NCBI RefSeq assembly: GCF_025685685.1
Contig: NZ_JAGSYH010000005.1
Location: 620,001 to 684,000, forward strand
Reading direction: 5' to 3'
DNA from: Acidicapsa dinghuensis
GTDB lineage: Bacteria > Acidobacteriota > Terriglobia > Terriglobales > Acidobacteriaceae
DNA length: 64,000 nt
Shown here: positions 61,196-64,000 of the stretch, one piece after another
Position numbering within the stretch: the first letter of the stretch is position 1
Layout: the number at the start of each line of letters is the position of its first letter
Notes under the pieces: model-generated
Database searches by the model: none
The model's input: the letters and a program-made list of their open reading frames with translations, nothing else
What the model was told of the DNA's origin: nothing
Translations under genes and position numbers: made by a program

Positions 61196-63826
61196 GTGAA
61201 GCGTTCTTGCTATTTCCTGTGTATCACGCTGCTAATGCTCTGTCATGAGCAGAGTCAGGCGCAGGTGTTGACTAACACGTTACCTGTCGCGGGTACCTCG
61301 ACCGAGGCCGCAACTCAGGCCGCGTCAACAGCTTCCAATTCACCCCAGGTGCCGGACGATCCCAGCCAGCAGCTTCTACCCATCGCTCGTCCTGAACCGC
61401 TTCCTCAGACTGGTACGCCCATCCGTTGGGAAGCCCGCGAGCAGACCCACGCCGGCGAAATATCCACGCTCAACGGCGACGTTGTCGTCTACTACAAAAA
61501 TTACGTTTTGCACGCCGACAAGGTCGTGTACGACCATTCCACTGACACCGTCACCGCCGAGGGGCACCTCCAGTTGCAGGGAGGCTCCAGCGATATCGTT
61601 CTCACAGCCTCGCACGGCGAAATTCACGTTCACGACAACACCGCCGCTTTCTACGACGTCACCGGTACCCTCGGTGTCCGTCACATGGGACGCACCACCA
61701 TCTACAGCACTCCCGATCCTTTCATCTTCACTGGCCGCATCCTCCTTCAGACAGGCGAAAACGCCTATCGCATCGTCGATGGCTCCATGACTTCCTGCCG
61801 TCTTCCCCATCCGGACTGGCGGTTGATCTCTCGTTCCATTGAGGTGGCGAACAACAAAGCCACCACGCGCAACACCTTTTTCGAGTTCTGGCGTGTCCCG
61901 CTCGCCTACCTGCCTTTTTTACGACGCAATCTCGATGAAACCGGCCGCGAATCGGGTCTCATGTTCGACGGCGCGGAAGACTCCGGAGTCAAAGGCCTCG
62001 TCTTCGGCGAGCAATATTACTGGGCGATCAACCGCAGCATGGATATGCTCATGGGCGCTCAATACTGGAGCAAGCGCGGCTACGCACCCAATGGCAATTT
62101 CCGCTACCGCGGTCCTGGCCTCGACGCCTTCACCGCACGCTGGGACGGCCTCATCGATCGCGGCATTCACGAAACGCTTCCGGGCCAGACCACCCCGCAG
62201 CTCGTCAATCAGGGCGGTGCCGATGTCCTCGTCTTTGGCCGCAAATATTTCGGCCCCGAAACACGCGTCTCAGGCTCCGTCGAATATCTCTCCAGTTACA
62301 TCTATCGACTTGCCTTCGATGAAAATCTGGCACAGGCAACCAGCTCTCAGGTGCAGAGCGATCTTGAATTCACGCACAACCACAACGGCTACGTGCCAGC
62401 TTTCGTGATGGAGCGATTCCAGACCTTTGCCGGCATCTCAGCTAACTCCAATACACCGGTGGTTGATGTCCCCGAAGCTCGCATCCTGCACCTGCCGATG
62501 ATCCGCTTCGATGCAGTGGACCGTCCTCTGCCGGTTGGTCTCGCCCAACATCCGTTCTACTGGGGCCTCTCTTCATCGGTAGGCGACATGGACCGCGCCG
62601 AGCCGCAGTTCCATGCCCGCAACGTGGGACGTGTCGACATCTATCCACATATCGAGTGGCCGTTGCACCTCGGCGACTGGAACGTTCTGCCTGAATTTGC
62701 GGTCCGGTCGACCGAATATTCCGGCAGTCAGACCCCGGACCTCACCGGCGCAAATTCCGGCATCCCTTCCGTGCAGCATAACGGTCTTAACCGCTCCGAT
62801 GTCGAATTCTCCCTCGATATCCGTCCTCCGGCGCTTGAACGTGATTACAACTTGCCCGGCATGCACCGTCAGCTTCGTCATGTCATCGAGCCAGACATCT
62901 TTTATCGCTACGTCACCGGCATCCACAATGCGCCAGACGTGCTGCAGTTCGATACTTCCGATATCGCGACCAATACAAACGAAGCTGGCTTCTCCTTAGT
63001 TCAACGTCTCTATATGCGCGATACGCAGGCCAAACCCTGCGAGGCCACGGAAGACAATGATTCGCAGTCATCCGCCAACCAGCCCGTTCCCAATCTCGAC
63101 TCCCTCGGCGAGGAAGTCGGCGGCCCGCCTGCCCGCGTCCGCAACGACGGTGCGGAAACCCCAACCTGCCAGCCGCAGGCCCGCGAATGGGCGAGCTGGC
63201 AGATCGCACAGAAGTTCTTCATCGATCCCAATTTCGGCGGTGCCCTCATTCCCAACCGCCGCAACGTCTTCGATTCCACGCTCGATCTGACCGGTATCTC
63301 CTACCTAACCGGGCCGCGAAATATTGCTCCCCTAGTTTCGCGCATGCGCTTTGAAGCCGTCGATAACCTCCGCATCGAGTGGGATCTTGACTACGACACC
63401 ATCGCTGGCCGCTTCAGCGCCGACAATCTCTTTGCCGGATACAGCTTTGGCCGCACGACCATCGGCCTCAGCCACGCCCTGCTCAACGCCGCCGATGAAA
63501 GCGGCAGCTCCGCCTCCGTCATCCAGACCCAGCTCGTGCAGCCATTCCTGTATTTCGGTAAACCTTCCGATCCAGGCCTCAGCGTCGGCCTCACCGGCAG
63601 CTACAACTTCACCAGCAGCTCTCTCCAGTACGGCGGCGCAGAGGCTATCTACAACTGGAACTGCTGCGGATTGCAGTTCGGCTATCGTCGCATTGAGCTG
63701 GGCTCATCACGCGACGAGCCCGAGTGGCTGTGGGGATTCACTCTTGCCGGTATCGGCACCGCCGGTGACATTCATCGTTCCAATTCCATTTTCCCCACGC
63801 CGGCTATGCTCAAGCTGATGTATTGA
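61196..63826 (+). CDS. lptD: LPS-assembly protein LptD
   Basis: An 876-residue outer-membrane protein that inserts LPS. A signal peptide (MKRSCYFLCITLLMLCHEQS) is followed by an N-terminal OstA/LptA-like beta-taco domain (about 75-160: STLNGDVVVYYKNYVLHADK, TVTAEGHLQLQGG). The C-terminal barrel begins around residue 230 and ends LKLMY. The start is GTG 61196. It is larger than the E. coli protein (784). LptE is not adjacent. A hairpin follows. Confidence 0.92.
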   Translation: MKRSCYFLCITLLMLCHEQSQAQVLTNTLPVAGTSTEAATQAASTASNSPQVPDDPSQQLLPIARPEPLPQTGTPIRWEAREQTHAGEISTLNGDVVVYYKNYVLHADKVVYDHSTDTVTAEGHLQLQGGSSDIVLTASHGEIHVHDNTAAFYDVTGTLGVRHMGRTTIYSTPDPFIFTGRILLQTGENAYRIVDGSMTSCRLPHPDWRLISRSIEVANNKATTRNTFFEFWRVPLAYLPFLRRNLDETGRESGLMFDGAEDSGVKGLVFGEQYYWAINRSMDMLMGAQYWSKRGYAPNGNFRYRGPGLDAFTARWDGLIDRGIHETLPGQTTPQLVNQGGADVLVFGRKYFGPETRVSGSVEYLSSYIYRLAFDENLAQATSSQVQSDLEFTHNHNGYVPAFVMERFQTFAGISANSNTPVVDVPEARILHLPMIRFDAVDRPLPVGLAQHPFYWGLSSSVGDMDRAEPQFHARNVGRVDIYPHIEWPLHLGDWNVLPEFAVRSTEYSGSQTPDLTGANSGIPSVQHNGLNRSDVEFSLDIRPPALERDYNLPGMHRQLRHVIEPDIFYRYVTGIHNAPDVLQFDTSDIATNTNEAGFSLVQRLYMRDTQAKPCEATEDNDSQSSANQPVPNLDSLGEEVGGPPARVRNDGAETPTCQPQAREWASWQIAQKFFIDPNFGGALIPNRRNVFDSTLDLTGISYLTGPRNIAPLVSRMRFEAVDNLRIEWDLDYDTIAGRFSADNLFAGYSFGRTTIGLSHALLNAADESGSSASVIQTQLVQPFLYFGKPSDPGLSVGLTGSYNFTSSSLQYGGAEAIYNWNCCGLQFGYRRIELGSSRDEPEWLWGFTLAGIGTAGDIHRSNSIFPTPAMLKLMY

Positions 63827-63863
63827 GCGTTCCACTTTGCGGGCCGGATCGTGACACAATCGC

Positions 63864-63905
63864 CGAGGTCTGCTGCAACAAGCTCGCACGATGCAGCAGA
63901 CCTCG
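63864..63905 (+). terminator. Hairpin after lptD
   Basis: CGAGGTCTGCTGC pairs with GCAGCAGACCTCG, a perfect 13-bp stem with a 16-base loop, 38 bases after the lptD stop. AAATATCTCT follows, so it is a weak terminator or a stable 3' structure. Confidence 0.5.
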
Positions 63906-64000
63906 AAATATCTCTCCACTACTTGAAATAGGAAAGAACAAAATGAAAGCCCTTCCCGGCGTTATATACAAAACCCGTACCGTTGCTCTTTAGTACATGG

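Noticed and set aside
63943..63993. Short frame after lptD beginning with ATG and a purine-rich leader
   Set aside because: Only 16 codons before a TAG, and no context to support a peptide; the next gene may start at or beyond the window edge.
1..64000. CRISPR arrays, tRNA/rRNA genes, insertion sequences, prophage genes
   Set aside because: I looked for repeats, cloverleaf-like stretches and transposase or integrase motifs and saw none I could support.

Overview
The window looks like a chromosomal segment of an Acidobacteriota genome, most likely class Terriglobia (Acidobacteriaceae-like). This rests on gene content, not on a database match. The indicators are two very large Oar-type TonB-dependent receptors with N-terminal carboxypeptidase-regulatory-like domains, many secreted glycosidases and peptidases, Ig-like secreted proteins with an internal lipobox-like stretch, and LptD (so a Gram-negative envelope). 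I see no rRNA, tRNA, CRISPR array, transposase or phage gene. Most intervals are ordinary chromosome.

Layout. 1-2,100 (minus): a zinc alcohol dehydrogenase translationally coupled to an SDR, then the start of a secreted metallo-beta-lactamase-fold protein. 2.2-5.2 kb (plus): Fpg-type DNA glycosylase, a small exported protein and a MerA-like flavin disulfide reductase. 5.2-14.2 kb: a carbohydrate locus in which lacI, an exo-beta-D-glucosaminidase-like GH2 enzyme and an APC permease form a minus-strand operon, divergent from an Oar-type receptor. The receptor has a good promoter followed by a perfect 16-bp palindrome typical of a LacI-family operator. 14.5-18.0 kb (minus): prpB-prpC-prpD, the 2-methylcitrate cycle. 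18.1-25.2 kb: mnmE, a membrane methyltransferase-like protein, DoxX-like, Gfo/Idh/MocA oxidoreductase, DUF4260, HU, DUF2461, an unrecognised protein and ruvA. 25.5-35.5 kb: an Ig-like secreted protein, an outer-membrane barrel with a TlpA-like thioredoxin, a CocE/NonD hydrolase, a soluble Ser/Thr kinase behind a Pho-box-like repeat, a secreted beta-propeller and an M61 peptidase. 35.7-43.6 kb: glutamine synthetase, GH92 mannosidase, and a compact operon of circularly permuted ATP-grasp, alpha-E protein, DUF1905 protein and transglutaminase. 43.9-52.6 kb: a second Oar-type receptor, an S9 peptidase, a MacB-like permease with a 53-residue membrane protein, and a VapBC-type toxin-antitoxin pair. 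52.6-54.8 kb (minus): yceD-rpmF-plsX-trm112. 54.9-63.8 kb: a chemoreceptor, SthA transhydrogenase, a degenerate ROK protein, an RDD membrane protein with a long Ala-rich N-terminus, and lptD.

The genes fit an aerobic heterotroph living on polymers. Receptors and secreted enzymes (GH2, GH92, S9, M61, CocE) would handle aminosugar polymers, mannosides and peptides, and PrpBCD would burn propionyl-CoA. The most interesting parts are (i) the ATP-grasp/alpha-E/DUF1905/transglutaminase operon, which resembles predicted peptide-ligation systems; (ii) the LacI-controlled glucosaminidase locus; (iii) the Pho-box-like repeats before the kinase; and (iv) a hairpin that places the ribosome-binding site of the CocE hydrolase gene in its loop.
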